Part shown: in pieces, positions 1-7,785 of the stretch
Numbering within the stretch: the first letter of the stretch is position 1
Layout of the letters: each line of letters starts with the position of its first letter
Assembly (NCBI GenBank): GCA_902573565.1
Contig: CACGKI010000015.1
Span: 1-34,315, forward strand
Source: an uncultured Prochlorococcus sp.
GTDB taxonomy: Bacteria > Cyanobacteriota > Cyanobacteriia > PCC-6307 > Cyanobiaceae
Reading direction: 5' to 3'
DNA length: 34,315 nucleotides
The notes under the pieces: model-generated
What the model saw: the letters and a program-made list of their open reading frames with translations, nothing else
The model's database searches: none
Told to the model about the DNA's origin: nothing
Made by a program: the position numbers and the translations under genes

Positions 1-738
1 TATAAAACAGTAAATTTTAAAAATCCAAAATATATTGGAGATCCACTAAATGCTGTAAAAATATTTAATGAAAAGTATGTAGATGAATTAGTAATTATTG
101 ATATAGATGCAACTGTAGAAAACAAAATACCAAATTATACACTAATAAAAAATATAGCCTCTCAATGTAGAATGCCAGTATGTTACGGAGGGGGCATTAA
201 AACTGTTCAACAGATTGAAAAAATAATAGGGCTAGGTGTTGAAAAAGTCGCAATAAGTAGTGCAGCAATAAATAATCCAGATTTAATTTTAGAGGCATCG
301 AGAAGAGTTGGCAGTCAAAGTATTGCGGTGGTATTGGATATAAAAAAAGGAAAAATATTTCAAGATAAATATAATGTTTGTATTAATAATGGTAAAAAAA
401 TTTTAAAAAAAAATCCTAAAGATCTTTGTATACTCTTTCAAAGATTAGGAGCAGGTGAATTGATAATAAATTCTGTAGATAGAGATGGAACTATGAGTGG
501 ATATGATTCAAATCTTATTGATTATTTTAAAAGTTTAATTTCTATTCCAATGACGGTTGTTGGTGGAGCTTCTTCATATGAAAATCTAGAATCAACTATT
601 GAAAAAAATAAACTGATTGGATTAGGAGTGGGCAGCATATTCGTTTTTAAGGGCAAATATAGAGCGGTTTTAATTCAATACCCAAACTTATTAGAAAAAA
701 CTAAAATATTTAAAAAATATTTATCCAAAACTAAATGA
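1..738 (+). CDS. HisF-like acetamidino-sugar synthase subunit (5' end cut off)
   Basis: A TIM-barrel protein of the AglZ/HisF2 branch of the HisF family. The reading frame is open from base 1, so the gene starts left of the window; 245 residues are visible and only a short N terminus is missing. SVDRDGTMSGYD matches the HisF segment with the second catalytic Asp, and GSIFVFKGKYRAVLI near the C terminus is typical of the acetamidino branch rather than histidine HisF. In that branch a HisH-like glutaminase and a WbpG/PseA-like amidotransferase work with HisF2 to convert an N-acetyl group on a sugar to N-acetimidoyl. Those two partners should lie just left of the window. The genes downstream for a 2-acetamido-2,6-dideoxy-L-hexose support a polysaccharide role over histidine synthesis. 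The first ATG in frame (172) is internal to the fold and is not the start. Confidence 0.85.
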   Translation, partial: YKTVNFKNPKYIGDPLNAVKIFNEKYVDELVIIDIDATVENKIPNYTLIKNIASQCRMPVCYGGGIKTVQQIEKIIGLGVEKVAISSAAINNPDLILEASRRVGSQSIAVVLDIKKGKIFQDKYNVCINNGKKILKKNPKDLCILFQRLGAGELIINSVDRDGTMSGYDSNLIDYFKSLISIPMTVVGGASSYENLESTIEKNKLIGLGVGSIFVFKGKYRAVLIQYPNLLEKTKIFKKYLSKTK

Positions 739-772
739 TTCAGATGTATATAATATTCTATAAAAAGAAATT

Positions 773-1660
773 TTGAAGAATTACAATAAGAAAAAAGTAT
801 TAATTCTTGGTGGTTCTGGCATGCTAGGACATACTTTGTTTGAATATCTTACACAAAAAAAAGATTATGATGTTCATTCCACTCTAAGAACTAAAAATAA
901 CAAACTAACAGAATTATATAAATCTAACCAAAAATTTCATATTGGGTTTTCAGCTAAGGATATTGAAAAGTTTGTTTCCCTTTTTAAGTCTTTGAGACCT
1001 GATTTTGTAATAAATTGTATAGGACTGATAAAGCAAGTAAATTCATCAAAAGATTTGACTAAAGTTTTGCCAGTAAATTCTATTTTTCCGCATCAAATAG
1101 CAGAATTATGTGAAATAAATAATATTAAATTCATACATATAAGTACAGATTGTGTTTTTGAGGGTAAAAAAGGTTTATATAACGAAAATGATGCTCCAGA
1201 TGCAAGAGATTTGTATGGTCTAAGTAAATTTTTAGGAGAAACCTATAAATATTACCCAAATTCATTAACTATTAGGACTTCAATAATTGGACCAGAATTA
1301 GGAACAAAATATAGTCTTTTTAATTGGTTTTTGGCCCAGGAAAATCAAGTTTTAGGATATAAAAATGCCATTTTTTCAGGATTAACTACAATAGAATTAT
1401 CCAAAGTAATATATAGATATTTATTAGGTAATGTTGACCTAAAAGGTTTATATCATATTTCTTCTGATCCAATAAGTAAATATGATTTACTTAAACTTAT
1501 TTCTATTTATTACAAAAAAAAGATTGATATTAAAGTTGATGAAAGAGTAAAAATAGATAGATCTTTAGATAGTAATAAATTCAAAAATGCAACTGGATAT
1601 ATATCTCCGAATTGGAATGATTTATTAGAAGAAATGTCATTAAAATCAAAAAATGTATAA
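773..1660 (+). CDS. RmlD-like SDR sugar-nucleotide 4-reductase
   Basis: Extended SDR protein of 295 residues related to dTDP-4-dehydrorhamnose reductase. Seen: NAD(P)-binding GGSGMLG (residues 13-19), ISTDCVFEG (123-131) and the catalytic YGLSK (Tyr148, Lys152). It starts at a TTG (773) because the Rossmann strand follows immediately and no ATG fits upstream. It lies 34 bp after the HisF-like gene and 32 bp before the dehydratase gene, so it is probably co-transcribed with both. At RmlD length it lacks the extra C-terminal cupin domain of CapF/WbjC (about 370 residues). That points to the WbvR-type reductase of the UDP-L-RhaNAc/UDP-L-QuiNAc route rather than the L-FucNAc route. The family call is firm; the exact substrate is inferred from neighbours. 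Confidence 0.8.
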   Translation: MKNYNKKKVLILGGSGMLGHTLFEYLTQKKDYDVHSTLRTKNNKLTELYKSNQKFHIGFSAKDIEKFVSLFKSLRPDFVINCIGLIKQVNSSKDLTKVLPVNSIFPHQIAELCEINNIKFIHISTDCVFEGKKGLYNENDAPDARDLYGLSKFLGETYKYYPNSLTIRTSIIGPELGTKYSLFNWFLAQENQVLGYKNAIFSGLTTIELSKVIYRYLLGNVDLKGLYHISSDPISKYDLLKLISIYYKKKIDIKVDERVKIDRSLDSNKFKNATGYISPNWNDLLEEMSLKSKNV

Positions 1661-1692
1661 TTTAATAATGTCAGCATAATTTATTTTCAATA

Positions 1693-2697
1693 ATGTTATT
1701 TAAAAATAAAACGTTATTAATATCAGGAGGTACTGGATCATTTGGTAATGCAGTGTTAAAAAAATTCTTAGAAACAGAAATTAGAGAAATAAGAATATTT
1801 AGTAGAGATGAAAAAAAACAAGATGATATGAGAAAAAAATATAAAGACGATAAATTAACATTTTACGTGGGAGATGTGAGAGATATTAGAAGCGTTCAGC
1901 AGGTTATGAGAGGGGTTGATTACGTTTTTCATGCCGCAGCCCTTAAACAAGTCCCATCTTGTGAATTCTATCCAATGCAAGCAGTTAAAACTAATATACT
2001 TGGCACTGAAAATATTCTTGAGTCAGCAATTAATAATGGTGTAAAAAGAATTGTATGTTTAAGTACTGACAAAGCTGTATATCCAATTAATGCAATGGGT
2101 ATTTCTAAAGCATTGATGGAAAAAGTCATGATAGCATCTAGTAGGAATCTTAATAATACTAATACAGTTATTTGTGGTACCAGATATGGAAATGTAATGG
2201 CATCAAGAGGATCTGTTATACCCTTATTCATTAAGCAAATTAATGAAGGAAAACCTATAACTATTACTGATCCTGAAATGACTCGTTTTATGATGACTCT
2301 CCCAGAGGCCGTAAATTTGGTTTTATTTGCTTTTAGAAATGGAAATAATGGTGATTTAATAGTTCAAAAATCGCCAGCAGTTAAAGTTTTGATATTAGCT
2401 CAAGCTATTAAAGAACTTATGAATAAAAATAATCATCCTATAGATATTATAGGTACTCGTCATGGAGAAAAGTTATATGAAACCTTAATGAGTAAAGAAG
2501 AATTAGCATGTGCTGAGGATCTTGGTGATTATTTTAGAGTTCCTGTTGATAATAGAGATTTAAATTACAAGAAATATGTAGAGCAAGGAGATTCAAAGAT
2601 TACAGAATCGACTGTAGATTATAATTCTCATAATACGTACAGATTAAATCTTGAGGAGATGAAAGATTTATTATTAAAAATAGGATTATTCACTTAA
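1693..2697 (+). CDS. UDP-GlcNAc 4,6-dehydratase/5-epimerase (CapE/WbjB/FnlA type)
   Basis: SDR enzyme of 334 residues in the polysaccharide-biosynthesis CapD-like family. It should convert UDP-GlcNAc into a UDP-2-acetamido-2,6-dideoxy-L-arabino-hexos-4-ulose, the first step toward UDP-L-FucNAc, -L-RhaNAc or -L-QuiNAc. Seen: GGTGSFG (12-18), STDKAV (124-129) and MGISK (Met135, Lys139), where Met replaces the usual catalytic Tyr, as is known for this class of dehydratase. The C terminus carries RHGEKLYETLMSKEE and YFRVP, typical of the CapE/FnlA C-terminal domain. The next gene is the 2-epimerase, as in fnlA-fnlC and wbjB-wbjD clusters. The gene sits in the middle of a six-gene plus-strand operon. 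Confidence 0.85.
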   Translation: MLFKNKTLLISGGTGSFGNAVLKKFLETEIREIRIFSRDEKKQDDMRKKYKDDKLTFYVGDVRDIRSVQQVMRGVDYVFHAAALKQVPSCEFYPMQAVKTNILGTENILESAINNGVKRIVCLSTDKAVYPINAMGISKALMEKVMIASSRNLNNTNTVICGTRYGNVMASRGSVIPLFIKQINEGKPITITDPEMTRFMMTLPEAVNLVLFAFRNGNNGDLIVQKSPAVKVLILAQAIKELMNKNNHPIDIIGTRHGEKLYETLMSKEELACAEDLGDYFRVPVDNRDLNYKKYVEQGDSKITESTVDYNSHNTYRLNLEEMKDLLLKIGLFT

Positions 2698-2723
2698 TCA
2701 ATTTTGAAATATATTTTTTTTAA

Positions 2724-3875
2724 ATGAAAGAAAACATAAAAAAATTAAAGCTAGTAACAATATTAGGAACAAGGCCTGAAATAATAAGGTTGTCTAGAAT
2801 TATAAATAATTGTGATAAGTTTTTTGAACATATTTTGATACATACAGGTCAAAATTTTGATTATGAATTAAATAAGATTTTTTTTGAAGAATTGTCAATA
2901 CGAAAACCTGATTATTTTATTAATTCTGCAGATAAAAGTATTAGTCCCTCTAATACAATTGGAAATTTGATAATTTCTATTGATAAATTATTTGAAAAAA
3001 TATCTCCAGAAGCTGTTTTGGTGCTTGGAGATACAAATAGTGCTTTATCAGTAATTCCTGCTAAAAGAAGAAAAATTCCAATTTTTCATATTGAAGCAGG
3101 TAATAGATGTTTTGATCAAAGAGTGCCAGAAGAAATAAATCGCAAAATAGTCGACCATACTTCAGATATTAATTTAACTTATAGTTCCATCGCTAGAAAT
3201 TATCTTATTAGGGAAGGCTTCCCATCAGATCAAATCATTAAAATTGGCAGTCCAATGAAAGAGATATTAGATTTTTATAAAAATGATATTTACAAATCTA
3301 ATATATTGAAAGAATTAAATTTGAGTAAAAATAAATATTTTTTAGTAAGTATGCATAGGGAGGAAAATATTGATAATGATAATTTATTTAAAAAGTTAAT
3401 TAATTGTCTAAATCAATTGGCTGAAGATTATCAATTACCTATAATATTTTCGACACATCCTAGAACAAGAAAAAAGATTAAAGATAAGAAAATAATTTTC
3501 AATCCATTAGTAAGACTATTAGATCCATTAGGCTTTTTTAATTATGTAAATCTACAATTAAATGCAAAATGCGTTCTGTCTGATAGCGGCACAATCGTCG
3601 AGGAAGCTTCTATTCTTGCATTTCCGGCTTTAATCATTAGAGAAACTTTTGAGAGACCTGAAATTATGGAAGAAGGTTCCATCATTATGGTTGGACCAGA
3701 ATATAATAGGATATCTCAATCTTTAGAGATATTAGATCAAATAGCAGAAAATAGAATTGGAGAATTTAAGATAGTTCAAGATTATAATACTAATAATGTA
3801 AGTCTAAAAGTAACAACAATTATCCAAAGTTATACTGATTTTGTTAGAAGATTTGTTTGGAAGGAATATAAATAA
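2724..3875 (+). CDS. UDP-N-acetyl-hexosamine 2-epimerase (CapG/WbjD/FnlC type)
   Basis: Protein of 383 residues in the WecB/UDP-GlcNAc 2-epimerase family, full length. Seen: TILGTRPEIIR near the N terminus, HTGQNFD, VLGDTNSALS, HIEAGNRCFDQRVPEEINR, SMHREENID and SDSGTIVEEAS, which are the conserved blocks that bind UDP and position the catalytic acids. In L-FucNAc and L-QuiNAc pathways this enzyme performs the final C2 epimerisation after the 4-reduction. WecB itself, making UDP-ManNAc, has the same motifs, but the adjacent CapE-like and RmlD-like genes favour the 2,6-dideoxy-L-sugar role. Its TAA stop abuts the next gene's ATG with no spacer, so translation of the two is probably coupled. 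Confidence 0.85.
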   Translation: MKENIKKLKLVTILGTRPEIIRLSRIINNCDKFFEHILIHTGQNFDYELNKIFFEELSIRKPDYFINSADKSISPSNTIGNLIISIDKLFEKISPEAVLVLGDTNSALSVIPAKRRKIPIFHIEAGNRCFDQRVPEEINRKIVDHTSDINLTYSSIARNYLIREGFPSDQIIKIGSPMKEILDFYKNDIYKSNILKELNLSKNKYFLVSMHREENIDNDNLFKKLINCLNQLAEDYQLPIIFSTHPRTRKKIKDKKIIFNPLVRLLDPLGFFNYVNLQLNAKCVLSDSGTIVEEASILAFPALIIRETFERPEIMEEGSIIMVGPEYNRISQSLEILDQIAENRIGEFKIVQDYNTNNVSLKVTTIIQSYTDFVRRFVWKEYK

Positions 3876-5111
3876 ATGAATAAAAATTATTCAAAATCAA
3901 AAATAATTCTTTTTACTGATAGTTACCCACCTCTGAATGATGCGACATCAATTTTTAATCAGCAAATAAGTAATTACTTATCAAAAAAAAAGGAAATAAC
4001 AGTGGTTGTTTCAAAAAGTTTGTTTGGAGATGAAAAGTTGATCTCTAATCCCAAAAAGAATCTATATATTCGACGAATCCCTCTCCCTTTTTTAAAAACA
4101 AGATACATATTTTTGAAAATCTTTAAATTTTCAAGTTATTGTTTTCTTATAACTATCTATCTTTTATTAAAAAGATCAAAAAATAATATATATATAATTC
4201 ATACCTCACCCCCTCTCTTAATTCCATATTTTGCTTTTTTAGCAAAAATAAAATATGGAATTTTTAAAAAATCAACAAAATTAATTTTAATAGCTCATGA
4301 CTTATACCCTAATATTTTACTTCACTTTAAAGGTTTTTCTGCATCAAGATTCGCCTATAAATATTTAAAAAAATTATTTTTAATTTCATATTGTGAATTT
4401 AAAGGAATAATATCTTGTTGCGATTCTATAAAGAATATATTGATTAATGAATTTGGAATTAAATCTAAAATAATTACTACTATCCCATGCTGGAGTCTAG
4501 TTCCAAGAGGAGTCCTTAAAAAATTTATAAAACCTAAATTAGATGAAAATTTTTATAAGTTCCCAAAATTAATTTTGATGGGAAATATTGGTGTTTTACA
4601 TTTAGTTAAAGATGTCAAGAAAATAATTTCAATATTAATATCTGACAAAAAAATCAATACAAAAGTTGAATTGTATATCAGAGGGAGTAAATCTAAATGG
4701 TTAATAAAGAATCTTTTAGATAAATCGAATGTAACAAACTTTAGAAATATTCCATCCAGAAAACTTATTAAGGTATATTCAGAGCCATCAATAACCTTAG
4801 TTCCTTTAGCAAGGAATGCTAGTTTATGTGCATTCCCAAGTAGAATTACAACTTCATTATCATTGGGCGCACCAATATTATTATTAACTGATTTTCTTAA
4901 TAATAATCCACTAGTAAATTTTGTAGAAAAGTACCAGATTGGTATTGCGGTTGAAGCCAAAATATCCACTGAAGAATTTGTAGAAAAATATAAAAAATTT
5001 ATAAATAATTTTAATTTCTATAGTAAAAATGCAAGTAGTTGTTACTCTGAAATGTTCAGCGAAAAAAAATGCTTAGATATGATTAACAACTTTCTAGAAA
5101 TTTCTAATTAA
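3876..5111 (+). CDS. WbuB-like GT4 glycosyltransferase
   Basis: A 411-residue GT-B glycosyltransferase. The N-terminal half shows FTDSYPPLNDATSIFNQQI, as in family-4 transferases, and HDLYPNILL. The C-terminal half has ITLVPLARNA and CAFPSRITTSLSLGAPIL, the position of the usual nucleotide-sugar binding loop. Size, fold and position directly after the 2-epimerase match WbuB/WbjE, which transfer L-FucNAc-type sugars in O-antigen clusters. The acceptor and donor cannot be read from sequence; the donor is inferred to be the sugar made by the genes upstream. No membrane-spanning segment is clear, although a hydrophobic stretch near residues 80-115 suggests membrane association. Confidence 0.7.
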   Translation: MNKNYSKSKIILFTDSYPPLNDATSIFNQQISNYLSKKKEITVVVSKSLFGDEKLISNPKKNLYIRRIPLPFLKTRYIFLKIFKFSSYCFLITIYLLLKRSKNNIYIIHTSPPLLIPYFAFLAKIKYGIFKKSTKLILIAHDLYPNILLHFKGFSASRFAYKYLKKLFLISYCEFKGIISCCDSIKNILINEFGIKSKIITTIPCWSLVPRGVLKKFIKPKLDENFYKFPKLILMGNIGVLHLVKDVKKIISILISDKKINTKVELYIRGSKSKWLIKNLLDKSNVTNFRNIPSRKLIKVYSEPSITLVPLARNASLCAFPSRITTSLSLGAPILLLTDFLNNNPLVNFVEKYQIGIAVEAKISTEEFVEKYKKFINNFNFYSKNASSCYSEMFSEKKCLDMINNFLEISN

Positions 5112-5127
5112 ATTTTTTAGTTATCAA

Positions 5128-6126
5128 ATGAATTTAACTGAGATATTAAAGAGTTCATTATTTTCTTCTTTGATTTCATATTTTATTACTTTATTTACCA
5201 TTCCATTTTCTTTAGAAATTGGTAAAAAATTTAAAATCATTGATTATCCTAATCTTAGGAAACAGCATACTAGGCCTATCGTAAGAATAGGAGGAATAGC
5301 AATTTCAATTGGTTTTTTATCTACTTCAATAATTATATTAATATTTAATTTTAATTCACTTGATGACTCTTTTTTTTATTTGATGGTATTGGGAGGCATT
5401 TTCGCATTTTTTTTAATTGGTTTAGCTGATGATATTTTTTCTATAAATCCAAAAGTTAGATTATTACTTCAGTTATCTTTTAGTTCAATTTTATGGTGGT
5501 CTGGTTTAAGAATAGATAATGTTAATTTAACTTTTTTATTTAATGGTTCTCTACAAATTAATTTACCAGTATTATTAAGTTTATTAATAACTTGCATTTG
5601 GATTACCGGAATTGTTAATGCTCTTAATTGGTTTGATGGATTAGATGGTTTGGCAGCTGGCATTTCTATAATAATTTTATCCTCATTAATTCTCATTTCT
5701 TTAAAAATTAATCAATTTGAATTATCAATAATCATGGCCTCTTTGATAGGTTCTTTACTTGCATTCTTAAAATTTAATTATTTCCCAGCAAAAATAATTA
5801 TGGGAGATTGTGGTTCATATCTTATAGGTTCAAGCTTATCAATTTTCAGCATTTTGGCTGCAAAAAATGTACCAACTTTTACGCCTCAATCAGTTATAGT
5901 TGAAATTCCAATTTTTATTCTTGCGATAATAATAATTGATATGACCTATGTTGTTTTTAAAAGGCTAATAAAAGGTTTTTCCCCTTTTTATCCAGATAAA
6001 AGTCACTTACATCATAGACTTCTTAATTTGGGGTTTAGTCAAAAAAAAGTTGTCAATATTATTTATTTAATGTTTATTTTCACATCCTTTTTGACCGTAT
6101 TATACGCATATAAATTAATTAAATAA
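5128..6126 (+). CDS. WecA/WbpL-like polyprenyl-phosphate sugar-1-phosphate transferase
   Basis: A 332-residue polytopic membrane enzyme of the MraY/WecA family, which moves a sugar-1-phosphate from a UDP-sugar to undecaprenyl phosphate and so starts a glycan on the inner leaflet. Seen: LADDIFSINPKVRLL (Asp101, Asp102), NALNWFDGLDGLAAG (residues 164-178), MGDCGSYLIG and PDKSHLHHRLL, the cytoplasmic His-rich loop that separates WecA/WbpL from MraY. Around ten hydrophobic segments are visible. It is the last gene of the operon, 16 bp after the glycosyltransferase. With that transferase it resembles the wbjE-wbjF pair of Pseudomonas O-antigen loci. The sugar it primes with is not determinable here. 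Confidence 0.85.
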   Translation: MNLTEILKSSLFSSLISYFITLFTIPFSLEIGKKFKIIDYPNLRKQHTRPIVRIGGIAISIGFLSTSIIILIFNFNSLDDSFFYLMVLGGIFAFFLIGLADDIFSINPKVRLLLQLSFSSILWWSGLRIDNVNLTFLFNGSLQINLPVLLSLLITCIWITGIVNALNWFDGLDGLAAGISIIILSSLILISLKINQFELSIIMASLIGSLLAFLKFNYFPAKIIMGDCGSYLIGSSLSIFSILAAKNVPTFTPQSVIVEIPIFILAIIIIDMTYVVFKRLIKGFSPFYPDKSHLHHRLLNLGFSQKKVVNIIYLMFIFTSFLTVLYAYKLIK

Positions 6127-6719
6127 TTAATATAAAAAAAATCATAACTCTAATTCATTAAATATATTGTTAGATAAATTTCTTTATTCATTTTCAGTAA
6201 AATGTCCTATTTATTGATTTTTTAAAATCATTTATATTTAATAAAAGGCACTTAATTTTTCTATTTAAATTGCAATTTCTTTGAATACTTTCTTCCATTA
6301 AGATCATAATTGTTTTTCATAATTCGGAAGACTTTCTAGAGAAATAATTTTAAGTTCTAAATTTGCTTTTTCAACTTCCTTAGCAAATTCATTAAAGATA
6401 ATTTCAAATTCTTTTCAATTTTCTTTGGCTGAATATAGACTTGTTTTTACTGTTTCTCCATATCCATCGTTACTTATTCCTATAAATTTTTTAGATTTAT
6501 TAGCTAAATTGCTTAGAAAATCTTTCTTCTTGAACAGCATTTATTATTTCACCATCTTTTATTAAACAAGCTGCAGTATTATGATAAAAACAAGAAATAC
6601 CAAGAATATGTGTGGTCACTTTTCTTCAATCCTTTAAAAAATATCTTTTTTTATTATAAAGTATTTGTAAAGAAAATTTTAAAATCTAATTTTATTCTGG
6701 TTCATTATTTATGTAAAAA
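6127..6719. other. 593-bp gap between operon and galE
   Basis: Unusually long spacer for this compact genome. No intact reading frame is supported on either strand. The right half contains the broken start of a carbamoyltransferase-like gene on the minus strand (6304-6619). The left portion (6127-6303) is very AT-rich with scattered stops in all frames and nothing recognisable. The galE promoter should lie in the last 100 bp, but no convincing -35/-10 pair was seen. Confidence 0.6.
6304..6619 (-). pseudogene. Remnant of a NodU/CmcH-like carbamoyltransferase gene
   Basis: Reading the minus strand from a GTG at 6619, 39 codons encode a textbook carbamoyltransferase N terminus: THILGISCFYHNTAACL, then KDGEI and AVQEERFSK. 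This is the ILGIS..HD.AACL...G.I..A.QEERF pattern of the family. The frame then stops with a TAA at 6500-6502. A different frame (6498-6304, one internal TGA) gives KFIGISNDGYGETVKTSL and further charged sequence that I cannot place with confidence; it may belong to another part of the same gene or to another gene. The full family is about 550-600 residues, so most of it is gone. It probably once O-carbamoylated a sugar in the neighbouring polysaccharide. Confidence 0.6.
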
Positions 6720-7781
6720 ATGAAAAAGATTCTTGTTACTGGGGGGTGTGGTTTTATTGGTAGTCATACTTCACTAGCATTACTAGAAAAAGGGTATGAA
6801 TTATTAATTGTAGATTCTTTGGTTAATAGTTTTCCTGTAGTAATTGAGAAAATTATAAGCTTGTTAAATAAAAGTTATCCTAATATTGAGAAGCAAATCC
6901 ATCTAAAAAAATGTGATTTATGCGATTTGAATTTATTAAAAAAGGTTTTTCAAGAATTTAATAGCGATAAGCCAATATCAGCGGTCATGCATTTTGCGGG
7001 ATTGAAGGCAGTATCTGATTCTTTATCTTTCCCCTTATCATATTGGGAATCTAATGTTTTGGGAACAATTAACTTGTTAAAAGTTATGGATGAATTCGAT
7101 TGCAGAAATCTTGTTTTTAGCAGCAGTGCAACAATTTATGGTTTCCATGAGAAAAAAAAGGATTTAAAAGAAGATGATTTCAAAAAACCGTTCAATACGT
7201 ATGGAGATACGAAATATACAATTGAAAAAATTCTTAAAAGCTTAGTTCAAGCTAATAGAAAAGATTGGAGATTTGCAATATTAAGGTACTTTAATCCAGT
7301 AGGTGCTCATACTTCAGGAATAATAGGAGAAAGTCCAAGGAATTTTGCAAATAACATAATGCCTATTATTAATAGTGTAGCTTTGAGGCAAAGGGAACAT
7401 TTATATATTTTTGGAAATGATTGGAACACTTTAGATGGCACACCAATAAGAGATTATATTCACATTGATGACCTGGTTGAAGGACATATAAAAGCTCTCG
7501 AGCATCTATTTAAAAATAAATCAAAAGAAATTTCTTTAAATCTTGGCACTGGACGAGGTAGTAGTGTCCTTCAATTAATTAAGGTTTTTGAAGAGGTCAA
7601 TCATATAAACATCCCATATAAATTCTCACCAAGGAGAGATGGAGACATTGCTTATTATGTGGCTGACAATTCTTTGGCTAAAAAGGTTTTAAATTGGGAA
7701 CCTAAAAAAGATCTTCATGAAATGTGTAAAGATAGTTGGAACTGGGTATCTAAAAATCCATATGGATACTCAAAACAATAA
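6720..7781 (+). CDS. galE: UDP-glucose 4-epimerase
   Basis: A 353-residue extended SDR that interconverts UDP-glucose and UDP-galactose. Seen: VTGGCGFIGSH (6-16), HFAGLKAVSDS (91-101), FSSSATIYG (133-141), catalytic YGDTK (Tyr161, Lys165), RYFNPVGAH, and the late block RRDGDIAYYVAD (305-316). Tyr313 aligns with Tyr299 of E. coli GalE, the residue that keeps out N-acetylated substrates, so Glc/Gal rather than GlcNAc/GalNAc specificity is expected. It is a lone plus-strand gene, tail to tail with the UDP-glucose dehydrogenase with only 4 bp between stop codons; both use UDP-glucose. Confidence 0.93.
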   Translation: MKKILVTGGCGFIGSHTSLALLEKGYELLIVDSLVNSFPVVIEKIISLLNKSYPNIEKQIHLKKCDLCDLNLLKKVFQEFNSDKPISAVMHFAGLKAVSDSLSFPLSYWESNVLGTINLLKVMDEFDCRNLVFSSSATIYGFHEKKKDLKEDDFKKPFNTYGDTKYTIEKILKSLVQANRKDWRFAILRYFNPVGAHTSGIIGESPRNFANNIMPIINSVALRQREHLYIFGNDWNTLDGTPIRDYIHIDDLVEGHIKALEHLFKNKSKEISLNLGTGRGSSVLQLIKVFEEVNHINIPYKFSPRRDGDIAYYVADNSLAKKVLNWEPKKDLHEMCKDSWNWVSKNPYGYSKQ

Positions 7782-7785
7782 AAAT

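Noticed and set aside
1..738. Histidine-biosynthesis HisF
   Set aside because: The C-terminal GSIFVFKGKYRAVLI block and sugar-gene context fit the acetamidino-modification branch; no other his gene lies nearby in the window.
4553..4969. Antisense open frame within the WbuB-like gene
   Set aside because: It lies wholly inside a gene with clear family motifs, and its translation has no recognisable domain. Similar antisense frames inside capE, ugd, pnp, yidC, sppA and the GT39 gene were left out for the same reason.
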